Shown here one piece after another: positions 31,695-42,133 of a stretch of DNA of 64,000 bases. Position 1 is the stretch's first letter. Each line of letters begins with the position of its first letter. The translations under genes and the position numbers were made by a program. The DNA comes from Phymatolithon calcareum. Taxonomy: Eukaryota > Rhodophyta > Florideophyceae > Hapalidiales. Below the pieces are notes generated by a model, which saw only the letters and a program-made list of their open reading frames with translations, was not told the origin of the DNA and searched no databases. The DNA lies in the NCBI GenBank assembly GCA_977006965.1, contig OZ345365.1:2418001-2482000 (forward strand), in the 5' to 3' direction.

Positions 31695-32245
31695 TTTTTT
31701 TAGTAGTATTTATTAAACGCTCTCAGTAACACTCTTTAGACTGTAAGGGAGATGCGTTTCAGTTGCTACAGCCTTGTAGCATAGTATAACATTCACATAT
31801 GCTTCTTCCGCAATCTTGTATATCGTGGCCCTAGCTGCAAAAACCCACATCGGACGGATGTGGGAAAAGCTTAGAGTCCTCTATGCGCTCAGCGGCGATT
31901 CGAGCTCGCAATTCTTATCCTTTGTTTTTCTATTCCATGTCCTCGTAAAAGGCACTGGTAAAGAAGAGTAGCTGGTCCAGTGCGTCTTCGGTCTTCTTGG
32001 TCTCTTCTCCGGTCAGCTGGTATCTCGCCAAAGACGTTTCAACCGTGTGCAATAGCCTTGATATGATTTCGCCAAATTTGTCTTCTAGTAGTGTCGTGCT
32101 CAGTGGGGGAAATCTCCCAAACGCCCACTTCACCGCCAATTGACGATGACGTACTTTCGGAAGCCTTAAAATCACTGGAATTGCTCTGACTATATCGTAC
32201 GGTATCTTTCTCTTTCTGCTTGATTCGAAAGACTCCCCTTCATCA
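31695..32245 (-). pseudogene. Processed retrocopy, 5'-truncated, gene family R
   Basis: This 551-bp insertion in gene B is flanked by a 14-bp target duplication gtgcgattagcagt (31681-31694, 32246-32259), and block II has the empty site. On the minus strand about 100 codons (32245 to 31930) end in YEDME and a stop. About 220 bases of 3' UTR follow, then AATAAA, then an A run at 31695-31701. This is a textbook processed mRNA copy. The protein is Lys/Arg-rich at its head (SSRKRK) with a helical end similar to the copy at 15900-16267. Its family is unknown and its parent lies elsewhere. Confidence 0.85.
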
Positions 32246-32708
32246 GTGCGATTAGCAGTGCTGTTGTGACGTGGTGGAGAACATCTACAGGCAAACCCGA
32301 CTCGCGCTATGCTGCTCGTACGGGAAGCACACTCCAAAGTGTAGAAGCAGATTGAGACGTAAAATTTGTGTTCAGCAACACCCGAGCGGAGCTGAGTAGT
32401 TTTCTATTGCTGAGGCAGAGAAAGATAACTGATTCAGGTGGTGACCTTGTGCAGTGCCGGTCTTTCTGCAGTACAGGCAGAGACAAAGAGGACGTTACTT
32501 CGTCGTGTGTCCAAAAGTCTCATAGATGAATTGGACTTCATGCTCAGGAACCATGCTAATGTGCCCTGGTGCTTGCCCAGAAATGGGTACACGAAATACT
32601 GCAGTTTAATGTAAAGGTGGCTGTCTAGCCAACTGAGGGTTAAATGACACCTTAGTTTCTACTCATGTTTCCAATCTTTCATTCCTTGAGCTTACTCTTT
32701 GTGGTTCA

Positions 32709-32965
32709 GGGTTACGAGATGACCAGCTACCCCGAGCATGCCAATTGGTTCCAACCCGGGTAATCCCTTGAAGGACGACGGCTGAAGTTTGGCTGCGTAG
32801 AGATTTAGATGTCAAGCTCCCCGAAGCTCTGCACTTTGTGCGGCTTAGAGCTGTTGTAACATCAAATACCACTCGTATCTTTTAAAGTCTACTGTAGCCG
32901 TAAGGATGGGGAGATAGCTATAGGAGAACTCCGAAACCTGCATTAAAGAAGAAGAAGAAATGCTT
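32709..32965 (+). repeat. Dispersed repeat Y, copy 1
   Basis: About 255 bp ending in a (GAA)n tail. Copies are at 59921-60165 and, inverted, at about 62955-63190. A B-box-like ggttccaaccc sits at about 32747-32757, so a SINE origin is possible but not shown. Confidence 0.6.
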
Positions 32966-33064
32966 CGAAAACGAACAGCAATATCATATTAACCTGGGCA
33001 ATAAAAATCGATACACATATTGTAGGAAGTCGTCTGGAACCAGAACGGCGCCAGTCGCCCGAAG

Positions 33065-33330
33065 AAGAAGACGAAAGGTAGATTTTTATTTAAAAGCTAC
33101 CAACGCATTTGCTGACGCTTGGGGAAACTTTTCTAGTGCCAAGAGGTTTTGGCTGGATTCTGGCTAAAGAAGAATTTCTTTTTCTGTTGGTGTAACACGA
33201 TTCAGTGGAGTACAAACCCCATCCCTGGTCTCCTTCAGTATCTCAAGGGGGAAAATTACTCTACTGTCCTGTGGCACGAGGTGATTTCGGGTTTGCGAGC
33301 AATTCTTACTTGGCCACAGTCTGAAGCATG
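33065..33330 (-). repeat. Dispersed repeat X, copy 1
   Basis: On the minus strand it ends in a (TTC)n tail. Copies are at 60265-60530 (minus), 62692-62945 (plus) and, diverged, 63755-63970 (plus). The conserved core includes cgttgccccaagcgtc-like and cccctcgag-like segments. Probably a SINE-type retroposon; no tRNA head is recognised. Confidence 0.6.
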
Positions 33331-33399
33331 ATCAAGAGCTCGTCTAGTCCTTGCTTACCCCAGGCGCTGTCCTCTTTGGAGAGTCTTCCTTTGCGCAGG

Positions 33400-33725
33400 G
33401 TCTGAGATTCGCCTAACTCTTCACGAATAACTTCGTGAATAAACGAATGAATTATTCGCGAATGTCGAATTCACGTTCACATAAGCCCCCTTGGCTAATA
33501 TTCAGTAAATCCACTCTGAGCGAACATTCACGAATTTTTTCTTCATGTTCACGTTCAGCAATTTTTTATCAGTGAGCATTCATTCACTTTCAGTTTGCCA
33601 AGGTTTAATCTGGTGAACATTCGCGAACGTTAGCGAATGTGTAGGGACCACTACGCCATACGATAAGATGTGTGCCCCCGGACCAGGGACATAATATGTC
33701 CCTGGTCCGGGGGCACACATATATT
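33400..33725. other. Block I-only AT-rich segment with repeated ttcacgaa motifs
   Basis: This segment replaces about 35 bases found in block II near 60600-60635. It is AT-rich, with many overlapping ttcacgaa / attcgcgaa motifs, and ends in a perfect palindrome. Origin unknown; no ORF. Confidence 0.5.
33668..33720. repeat. Perfect 26-bp palindrome with 1-base loop
   Basis: Arms 33668-33693 and 33695-33720 are fully complementary around a single A. It is absent from block II. DNA like this extrudes easily into cruciforms. Confidence 0.93.
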
Positions 33726-33778
33726 ATATCCCTTAGTGGCCGGTGAACTCAATGAGGGCGGAGGTACTCATTGAAGGG

Positions 33779-34640
33779 GATATTTGATCAGCTCCCAAAG
33801 CCTCACCTTGGAGTACCGTGGAAGCTCTTGCGATATTCTCTAGCTAAATTCCTCTGGCTGCTCAAAACGTTCTTGATTCGTAATTCTCTCCCAACAAGAG
33901 CTTCTATGAGTCTCTTGCACTCAAGCGCAATTTCTGTACTCATCTTCGACGACGCTAGAGTACGTTGTAAGGCGAATAATTCGATCACTGCGGTAATCTC
34001 AAAGTAAGCACTCAATACTAGCACTCAAAAAGTAGCGTTCTTTCTCTTATGTAAAGGATCTATGGTAGCTTGCCTTCAATAGGAATCTTCATTGATCTGC
34101 CTTCTTCTCTCTTTTCGCATACCTTAATTGTTTCTTCTCTATTCCTCCTCTTCGTGCCAGATCCCTCCTGGGCTTCCTGAAGGGCTTTTCGAAAGTCTTC
34201 ATAAATCTTGAGATTGTAATGCCCTCACATGTGCATCATGATACGAGTATGCGCACGTCTCGGGAGATCGCATCTCTTTAACACACGCTCAACACACAAC
34301 ACTTTCGACAGACAAGACACACGGGACACAAAACAATAGTGAAGACATCAGCCGTCCTCACGGGCACTCTTTTCCTAATAAAAGAATCTGCACAGACGAC
34401 TTTACTGTGCGGGGATGCCCTTCAGAGTGCTTTCACGACATTCATTAACAACGCACTATCAACGCGTTCGTTACAAGATATTAAATATCCTTCGCTGCTT
34501 CGCTTATGTCCTCATGTCTTCCGAAGTACTTTTTTGTTCCTTCAAGGCGCTTTTTGTCTCTTGCCAGGCTGAATGCAAACATTTCTGCTTATTTATGTCT
34601 CCTCATCTTTGGTGGTTACAGTCGGCAGCTTGTTGGAGGG
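33779..34640 (-). mobile_element. Old LINE fragment split by a solo LTR (block I)
   Basis: Minus-strand sequence at 33779-34214 and 34476-34640 matches the C-terminal part of the LINE at 47195-49356, with many substitutions and frame breaks (best frame 34024-33803). The same fragment is at 60687-61560 in block II, so it is older than the duplication and than the two 13-bp-flanked LINEs. Confidence 0.8.
34215..34475. mobile_element. Solo LTR (block I)
   Basis: A 261-bp sequence starting TGTAATG and ending GTTACA interrupts the old LINE, flanked by agat (34211-34214, 34476-34479). It has an aataaa signal near 34377. A copy of the same length is at 61160-61420. Internal retroelement sequence is absent, as expected after LTR-LTR recombination. 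Confidence 0.7.
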
Positions 34641-35111
34641 AGCTTACTACAGTACTCATCCGTTACGTAGAGCACTCTATGCAGTAATAGTTATTACGTG
34701 CGCTACTCTCTCTCATCGTCGCAAGTAGATTCTCCGCCATCGCAGGCGGTGAGGTCGATGATCACGTAATGAGCCGTTTTGTCGATGTGTTATCGCTTCG
34801 CCTCGACAATGTTTTGGATGTTGGGCCTACGACCACTTCTCACATACATACGGCAGGCCACCTACCGCATGTCTGTGAGAAGCGGCCGGTGTGTCCGCAC
34901 GACGAGCTGTGACGGGTCCTCGTTTCGGACGCCGTGTAGGGCTTCTTGCGCTTGCGGCCCGGTTTAGGGTCTGCCTGGGAGTGCCAGTTTAGGACGGAGC
35001 TACGTACTCGCGCGGCGGACGCACCAACAAGAGTAGATCAAAAATAAGTCAAGTCTCGACCGAGGTGTCGTAACTGCTGCTGTCGCACAACCAAGGCTAG
35101 CATCCAATATA
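34641..35111. repeat. Diverged copy of the MITE core
   Basis: Much of this stretch resembles the inner part of the MITEs at 19393-20012 and 55661-56281 (segments around the paired cgcaggcggtgaggtcgatgat-like and gaagcggccggtg-like motifs). It matches 61570-62050 in block II. No gene is seen. Confidence 0.45.
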
Positions 35112-35989
35112 TTGCATTGCCAATACATTGAAAAAGTCCGAAGTCAACTACTTTGTTATTTGAAGAGCTCGCTTTTCATGGGTGAAAATCTTGTGAACCG
35201 CATAGCGAAGAATCCGACGGTGGATACAGCCGGGCTATTCGCGTACGCTGACCTCCCTCAAGCACCGACACTGTTGGCGCTTACCAAGGGAAGACGGGAA
35301 AGACAGCAGGTGCGACGGAGGAGATGATTAGTATCTTTGGGGAGATCTCGGATCGCTATAGCCTGAGCTTGACTACCGGCTCCTTCCGGTTACCGTGCGA
35401 TCCTTGTCATCCTGGAACAAGCATATTCCATGGTGGTTTCTTCAGTCATCGCACGTGGAAACCCCGCGTGATGCTTGAGTCTGCACAGCCCTCACTCAAC
35501 GCCGTATAGAAGAATGAGATGAATTACTTCAACTCGGTTGGTTACTGGTTAGAATTGCAATAGACGGCGTACGGCATGACGAAGAAGCTTAGGCCAGATC
35601 AACAGGCTAAAGCACCGTACATATATGCATGGACGCAATTGCTTGGGGAGTTTGCGTTATGGGTATGCGCTGTGCACCAAGAGTTTTATCACAATTCAGT
35701 CAAGGACCCGGGAACGGCACACCTTAAGAAGCAGATGTGGGAAGAGGACTCGTATCCGCTGGTCAATGCTGCACTCGATGAGAAGGTCCAGCAAATGGAA
35801 GGGCTCCAAGAAATTCACCTCATGAAGGCACTCGCCGCGCTCGCCGCCAGCAACACCGTCAAAGGCAACAATGCCAAGGCACCTGGGGGAGCCGGCGGGG
35901 CCAGTGTGGCGTCCAACGCCACTATGATACCCTCCAGTTCCTATAAGGCTACAGTAATGACCACAATTAGTGCGGACCGCACTAATTAG
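35112..35989 (+). pseudogene. Unrecognised coding remnant in the spacer
   Basis: Frames 35112-35327 and 35324-35509, then 35576-35989, read like one decayed protein: a +/-1 change near 35290, then TAG codons near 35507 and 35561 in the same frame as the last 137 codons. The last part is helical and charged (PYIYAWTQLLGEFALWVC, YPLVNAALDEKVQQMEGL) and ends in a Gly/Ala-rich stretch. It stops inside the TIR element at 35952. I recognise no family; a retrotransposon gag-like origin is possible. Confidence 0.35.
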
Positions 35990-37436
35990 GAACATGAAAA
36001 TCCAAGCTGGAACCAACAATTAGTGTGGACCGCACTATTCAGGAACCTGGTATACTATTTAGGAACCCGCACTAATAGTTGTGACCAACAATTAGTGCGC
36101 CAGGTTTATAGAAACACTATTCTCGCCAGCAAGACGAGATATAAGAAAGGAAAGTACATATTGCTATTAGAAGACGACCGAGTGAATAAATTATACATCT
36201 TCCTGTATGTTCGCGGACTTCTCTCCAAGATCTGGTACTGGCTCCCCTTCGAAATGCACTTTATGCTCACGGACAATCTCTTGTAACTCTCTTTTCAACT
36301 GCGACACTTTCCACACCCCGTTTTCCATACCGAGACCGCATTGGAGCATTGCTTTGTGTTCTCCAAGTCGCCGTCAATGTCCGAGCTTACATAGATTTCG
36401 AGTAGAATTTTCCATTGCCTTGCGATTGTATTGCCAGGATATTTGCACAGAAACTCAAATACAGCAGTGGAGGCTTCGGGAACTCTGTCCTTGTTTTCTG
36501 AGATGGTCGATTGTTCTTGTCGAAGCCCATACGCCAAAGGCGGCTTTTTAGAGCAATGAGCTCTTTTTCTTCGTCTTCCAGCATACCGTGAAGGATGATA
36601 TTGCAGATCGGTATACTGCTGGAGGTGATGTTCAATATCGAGATTTTGTTTTTCTGATGACCGGCTTCAGGTATCGCTCTTTAAATGCCTTTTCAAATCG
36701 CTATTGTTCTTACAAAAAGTCATTAATAGTACACCATTGACGTAATGTATGCATCTCTTGCACAGAAAAGGACAAAACTGGAGTTATGTTTTAACGAAGA
36801 GCGAAAGCATAAAGATTTTAACAAGAGATGGTTTGAAACTGGAGTTATGTTTTCTGGAGAAGTAACACGAGCTGCTGTAGATGAAGTGCTGATAGCACTG
36901 TGACAGCAGAGATAAACTTGCTTGTTTTAATTTCCGGGTAACTTATGCGTCTCGAATGCAGCACTTTACAGAGGTTTATAATGACAGCCTTACATAGTGT
37001 GAAAACGATTAAAATGTGTGCAGAGAGCTACTGTAGTGCCTTACATATCCTCGGAATACAGTTGCTGCTCAGGTATCCAGCACCTTACTCGACACTCCAT
37101 TTCCAGCACCACCTTGCAGAGTGTAAATGAAATTCCATGGAAGCAGACACCCAGCGATGCTCAGCACATAAAAGAGAGGCCCGTGCCAATGGATCTGAGG
37201 AGATTTCCAAGCTACTGTCAGGTGGACAGTAGTACGTGGAAGATTTCAAGTTGAAAACAGCGCATGAGAATGATATAACCTTTCCGAAAAAAATTATTTT
37301 AGAGACCCTAATTAGTGCATCCACGCTAACAAAAAGAGGAGACAACAATTAGTGCGGCCCACACTAATTTGGAATCTGACGTACTAATTAGGAACCCGCA
37401 CTATTTAGGAATCCGCACTAATTGTGGTCGTTACTG
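35952..37436. mobile_element. TIR element with TA target sites, non-autonomous
   Basis: The ends are inverted repeats (CAGTAATGACCACAATTAG left, CAGTAACGACCACAATTAG at the right on the other strand) that match at 24 of 25 outer positions. TA is at 35950-35951 and 37437-37438. The related repeat near 39075-39130 shows the uninterrupted sequence. Subterminal regions carry many short attagtgcgg / ccgcactaat motifs. This fits a pogo or mariner non-autonomous element. A decayed minus-strand coding stretch lies inside at 36215-36635. Confidence 0.75.
36215..36635 (-). pseudogene. Decayed ORF inside the TIR element
   Basis: On the minus strand three overlapping frames carry protein-like sequence in order: LEDEEKELIALKSRLWRMGF, then TAVFEFLCKYPGN, then QLKRELQEIVREH and a stop near 36217. 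Two frame changes separate them. The composition looks like a coiled-coil or helical protein rather than a transposase. I do not recognise it; a captured host gene piece is one explanation. Confidence 0.3.
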
Positions 37437-37440
37437 TAGC

Positions 37441-37610
37441 TCCCTTCAAATTGTCATTACAGCTTGCATTTACAACAAGCCCATACAGATAGCAATAGAG
37501 TCATTACAGTACCGTAGGTTTCGATGCGTACTTACACCATGAAGGATCACCAAGGGCAAACTCTAGAACCGCTGCTTACAGTTTACAGGTACTTTACACT
37601 GCTTACAGCT
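37441..37610 (+). repeat. Direct repeat, partner of 39117-39270
   Basis: About 150 bp in which cttcaaattgtcattacag, then accatgaaggatcaccaagg, then ccgctgcttacag follow in order, matching 39117-39270 at over 90% by eye. The matching upstream part (about 35905-35950) is cut off by the TIR element. The two could be old LTRs or dispersed repeats. Confidence 0.65.
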
Positions 37611-37619
37611 CATAAGTGC

Positions 37620-39060
37620 TTACACTGTATGCAAGCCTGCCCGGGCTAGGAAGCCGCGAAGCGGCTTCCAGATTCTTCCATTGATCCATTTCTCATGGTC
37701 CCAACGCAGTTCCGTGATCATCTGATGTATCGCTCGTGCAATGATGGGACCCGTGCCCCATCGCGCCAGAGGGGAGGAACACATAAGCCATGAGACCCGA
37801 CACACCAGCACCTGTTCGCCATGGACCCTCAATCACATCTGCTTCCAGAGTCATGTAGGAATCATCAGACAAGAATTTCGGAGCCTCCTGAAACCTGGAA
37901 CAGATTTATCACTTATGGCATATGCATAAGGCGTCCGGAACAGCAGCAAGCTTGCGGACGGTTTTCGTCGAAAACACATTGTTGCGCCGTTGTCCGGCAG
38001 AATTGAGCATGCATTTCCGCTCAGTTGGGCGTCGAAGAGGCAATGTATCGAACGTTTCACACGTTTGATTATGGAGAGCAGGATGTCCAAGTCGAGCATT
38101 CGGAACGGGGGTCAGATTTCCCGTTGATACGGGAATACATTGGCACTAGGTGTCCCTGTTCTGTAACGATCAGCGCATTCGGCGCAAATCCCATGCATTG
38201 ACGAGCTGAAATGCAATGCTTTGGACTCAGATTCGCGCTCCGCTGTGCTGGAGTCGAGCATAGCAGTAAGGAGCTACACGTGCTCAAATCGATGCCTCAC
38301 ATTCGACAAACGCTCGGGAATACAGCTTTCTTCTCTTGGGAAAAAACTTTCAGAACGGCACAAGTCAAAATTGACTTTTGGTACAAAGACTCAAAATATT
38401 AAACTTTCGTGGTAATCTGCTCGCCTGTAGCCTTGCGTCAAAATCAATGTATGATAGTTGGGAAAGAAGAATAGAACGTCTTTCCCAAGACGCCGCATGT
38501 CCGAAGTCTGAGACACACATGGTCAGTTTGCTTGCGATGGGAGACAAAGAAATGCACAAGCGCTCCTGCTTTGCTTCGTTTCAGAATCCTTGAGGCGTAG
38601 GATTAAAACGCTAACGAATATGACTTGTTTTCTTCACACAGATTCGCTCCGTATTCCATATTTCGCGATGACGCGGCCCATTTAGGAGGTAACGGCAGAG
38701 TCTTGTCTGGAGCAAACGGTGAAAACTACTGGAAATTTTCAGGCACCATTGTGAGCTTTCGTGTTCTTCAATCCATAGTCTACAGTGTCGCACTTCACCC
38801 TAGGTTCCCGTGCTCACGTGACGACTCGTCATCACCATCAACTCTGCAGCCACACATGCAACCTCCTCCGCATAACACTCTTTTTCCGTGAATGCTCTGT
38901 TGCTATTCTCCGCCTAGCATCACATCGCCGCGTTGAAGCCCCCGCAAAGCAGAGCTGGGCGTTCCGGTTTGGCTCCCCGCGCGAGTCGCCGCAGCGTCTG
39001 TCGTGACTGTTCTCGCATTCGTGGTCGTGCTAGGGCGACTCCGCCGCTCTGGCTACACGC
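37620..39060. other. Stretch without a confident gene
   Basis: Only short ORFs. On the minus strand near 37950-38010 the sequence ILPDNGATMCF resembles an aspartic protease site (DxGAT..F), so a badly decayed LTR-element pol between the direct repeats at 37441 and 39117 is possible. Frames are too broken to be sure. Confidence 0.3.
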
Positions 39061-39607
39061 CCAGGGGTAGTGCCAATTTGTGGCGTCCAACGCCACTATC
39101 ATGCTCCTATACAAATAACTCCCTTCAAATTGTCATTACAGCTTGCATTTACAGCAAGCCATTACAGATAGCATTACAGTCATTACAGTACCATAGATTT
39201 CGATGGGTACTTACACCATGAAGGATCACCAAGGGCAAACCCTAGAACCGCTGCTTACAGCTTACAGGTGCTTACATTCATACTGCCAAGTCATCTTTGA
39301 TCCATTGTTTTTTCCATAAAGGTCGGCACTTCGCGCCGCCCTTGGCTTTCCGCCAGGGGAACAACCCGACCAAACCCAGTCTGCCAACTTGTGCGTTTCA
39401 AATCCCACACAATTCCATTGCTCGACATTGCTGTTTGTCGCGCAATTAAACAATTCAATTGTCACTACGGTTAGTCAGCAATTCGGATTGCAATTTGAAA
39501 TACTTCCCGGAATAGTCAAGTTAATTGTTTATTCATGCCTCTTCTCCTAGGTGTACGAAACTTTCATCTTCTGCGATAGCCTGTTCAACAAGCTGGTTGA
39601 AAACGCT

Positions 39608-39900
39608 TCACATAGCTTCTTTCACAGTTTGATCATCCCAGTAAGAGCGGTTGACTTTGAGGAAAAGCATCGCCTCGAACACAATAGGAGACGTACGTTT
39701 CCTGTGATCAAGCAAAATATACTTAGCCATGGACCAAAGACGCTCCACCTCGGTAACCGACCCTAATATGAAATCGGTGTTCATGTAACTCCGTGCACCG
39801 GGTAATGTGACATTTTTCTTCCTTTTCTTGAGACGTTGAGCCATATTTATCGGTTCCTCCGGTTCAAGCGTATAATTTTCAGACTCGTTTTCTGTCTGTC
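39608..39900 (-). pseudogene. hAT transposase C-terminal fragment (block II)
   Basis: It matches 96-482. The frame contains VERLWSMAKYILLDHRKRTS and FLKVNRSYWDD but ends at a stop after VKEAM (39608), earlier than block I, so the two copies have different ends. Confidence 0.6.
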
Positions 39901-40050
39901 GCAGTAGCAGCCCGCTTTGGATAAATATACGACTTCACTTTTTATATTGACTCTTCTATCTGTCTTTTCAGAAACGGCACTCTAGACACCCATACCGTTA
40001 TACTTGAACGGATGAATGAAATCAACCATCCATGTGATCGTTCTGTTGTA

Positions 40051-42131
40051 CAGTACTCCGTTGCCAACTGGATATTCACTAACTGGATATCCGCTCCAAC
40101 TGGATACGACACGGCTCCACCAAGTTGGGACACAATAAAATTTAATCAATTTTAGGTTGAGGTGAATATTCTCCAAGTGGATATTGAAAACGGTCAGTCA
40201 CGGCGCAGAAACCTATTTAACAATTAAATTTTTAATTGTACAAAGCTAATCACTGATGACGGCATGTGAATCACCTGGAATGCATCATCACAAATCCTTG
40301 ATGCAAATCAGCGTCATCAAAATACTTTAGTAGAAAAGTGGTGGTCAGTCGCCCTGGACAGGCAATCCGTACCCCAGCCTTCCTTTAATCCTACATTCCT
40401 ATCTGCCACATCACCGAATCATGGGTTTGCTGACCCTCTCCATCGATCAGAAGCGTCAAATTCTAGCCGAGCGCGCTCGTAGAATTGAGAATTCCCTACC
40501 TTCCACCCAAAGCGATCTTGCCCAATGGGCAGCGACTGAGTTTAATCTCAGTAAGCTATCAAGTCAGCCTGTGCTGTCACGAATTATGAAAAACAAAGAC
40601 CTCATTTTGACGCCAAGTTCCCTTCCGGCGCGGCTCCACGAGCCGAACCGAAAGAGAGTGCTGCAGTGTCAACATCCACAGCTAGAATCCGCGTTGTTGA
40701 TCAGCACGCCCTCAAGAGATATGTCAATGGAGACATGATTAAGGAGAAGGGAGCTAGATTAGCGTCCTTAATGAACCAGAGGCTTCCAGACGATAAAAAA
40801 TCCACTTAAAATTCTCCAATGGGTGGCTTCAAAATTTTCAGGCTAGGCATGGCTTCAAGTCGTACAAGTCTCATGGGGAATCCAGCGATGCCGATGATGG
40901 TGCCATAGCTGCATTGCTCCCTCACCTTCAATCGGAGCTTAAAAATTATGATCTTAAGGACATTTGGAATTGCGATGAGACCGGCCTTTATTATCGTATG
41001 GCTCCCGACCGAACCATTGCCCGTGAGCAGCTCAAGGGTCGTAAAAAAGATAAGACTCGGCTGACGTATCTTCTGTGCTGTAATGCAGATGGTACTGAGA
41101 AGTTTCCATTAACAATTGTTGGATACGCCAGGAGGCCAAGGCCCTTTAACAAGAAGACAGGTCACGAGCTAGGATTCGATTACTATAACAATAAGAAGGC
41201 GTGGATGAGGAGAGAGATCTTCTTTCCATGGCTCCAACGGCTTGACTACTACATTGCACAGAATCCAGGAAGAAAGATCATCTTGCTGTCCGACAATTGC
41301 AGTGCTCATGGAACAGTCGACAATCTTCCTGCCCTCAACAACGTCACTGTTAGATTTCTTCCTCCAAATACCACGTCTAAAATCCAGCCCATGGATGCCG
41401 GAATAATTGCATCGTTCAAGATCAGATATCGCAAGATTCAATACAATCGGGCTATTGACTTTACATATTTGAATGTTCAGAATATCTACAACATTGATCA
41501 GCTCACGTCAATGAGATGGGCGACAAGTTTTTGGGAATCGATGCCGTCCCATGTAATCTTTAATTGTTGGAAGGCGACAGGTCTGCTCAAGGAGAAGCTT
41601 TCTCCAGACGATCAGTCCCCTCCAGACAACTGGGATAACTTAGCAACCCAAGATCTTCAATCTGTAATTGATAATCTCGCGCCCGTGCGTACACGAATCG
41701 CCATCTCAGATTTGTTGAACATGGACGATGATGGGGAATGCACGGAATATTCTACCGATGATGCTCTTGCGGATTATGCTATTAGTATGTTAAATGACGA
41801 AGATGGTCATGAAAACGATGATGAAGATGAGCTGGAAGTTACCCTGCCTCCTCTGAAGGAGCAGCTAAAGGCTGTTGCGCTTGCCAAGGCTCTTCTGGAG
41901 GACAAATTTGAGGTTGATTCTTCTGTAACTTGGGCGCTTGCGAACGCGCAAAGGCACCTACGTGTGGAGATAGCTCAAGCACAGAGGCAGACCAAAATTT
42001 CCAGTTTTTTTAATAAACTTTAAGGTTTCCGATATGATATCAACTTATGATTCATCTCGGTAACTGAATAACCTCCACAACTGGATATGGACCCTGTCTC
42101 CCGACAGTATCCACTTAGCGAGGGCTGACTG
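40051..42131 (+). mobile_element. pogo/Tigger DNA transposon
   Basis: 2081 bp flanked by TA (40049-40050, 42132-42133). The ends start CAGT on both strands with a weak inverted repeat holding several actggata motifs (ccaactggata left; aagtggata and ccagttg right). Block I has the uninterrupted palindrome at 598-647, which this insertion splits. The transposase inside is broken, so the copy is not autonomous. Confidence 0.9.
40421..42023 (+). pseudogene. pogo-type transposase, frameshifted
   Basis: A CENP-B/psq-like helix-turn-helix (LTLSIDQKRQILAERAR and on) starts at the ATG at 40421. The frame breaks near 40680, and the second DNA-binding half is read in another frame (KRYVNGDMIKEKG; NGWLQNFQARHGFK). 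From 40914 the DDE_1 catalytic domain is intact for 369 codons, with acidic residues in WNCDETGLYY, LLSDNCSAHG and QPMDAGIIASFK. An acidic tail follows. It ends TAA. Gene structure is typical of the family; the N-terminal break and a stop near 40809 stop full-length synthesis unless spliced out. Confidence 0.9.
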
Positions 42132-42133
42132 TA

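Larger units (their letters stand above)
20269..32344 (+). pseudogene. Sel1-repeat protein B, broken copy (block I)
   Basis: Pieces at 20269-20893, 21589-22676, 31162-31694 and 32260-32344 together match the intact block II gene (56538-58877) from start to TAG stop. They are separated by a LINE fragment, a Gypsy element and a retrocopy, each with its target duplication. A TGA at about 32264-32266 replaces CGA of the intact copy, and the start reads MSNSRS instead of MGNSRS, losing the myristoylated Gly. No functional product is possible. Confidence 0.95.
1..35156. repeat. Segmental duplication, block I
   Basis: This is the first copy of a large direct duplication; the second is at about 39436-62095. 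Matching sequence and order can be followed throughout: 1-1410 with 39436-42985 (pogo insert removed), 9308-14408 with 44068-50911, 14409-20893 with 50912-57162, 21576-22676 with 57150-58259, 31157-31694 with 58255-58792, 32246-33400 with 58779-60600, and 33725-35156 with 60635-62095. Block I alone carries Tc1/mariner, SINE plus Copia, a LINE fragment, Gypsy and two retrocopies. The left edge may lie outside the window. The right edge is where similarity stops after a shared run ending near 35156 and 62095. Confidence 0.9.
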
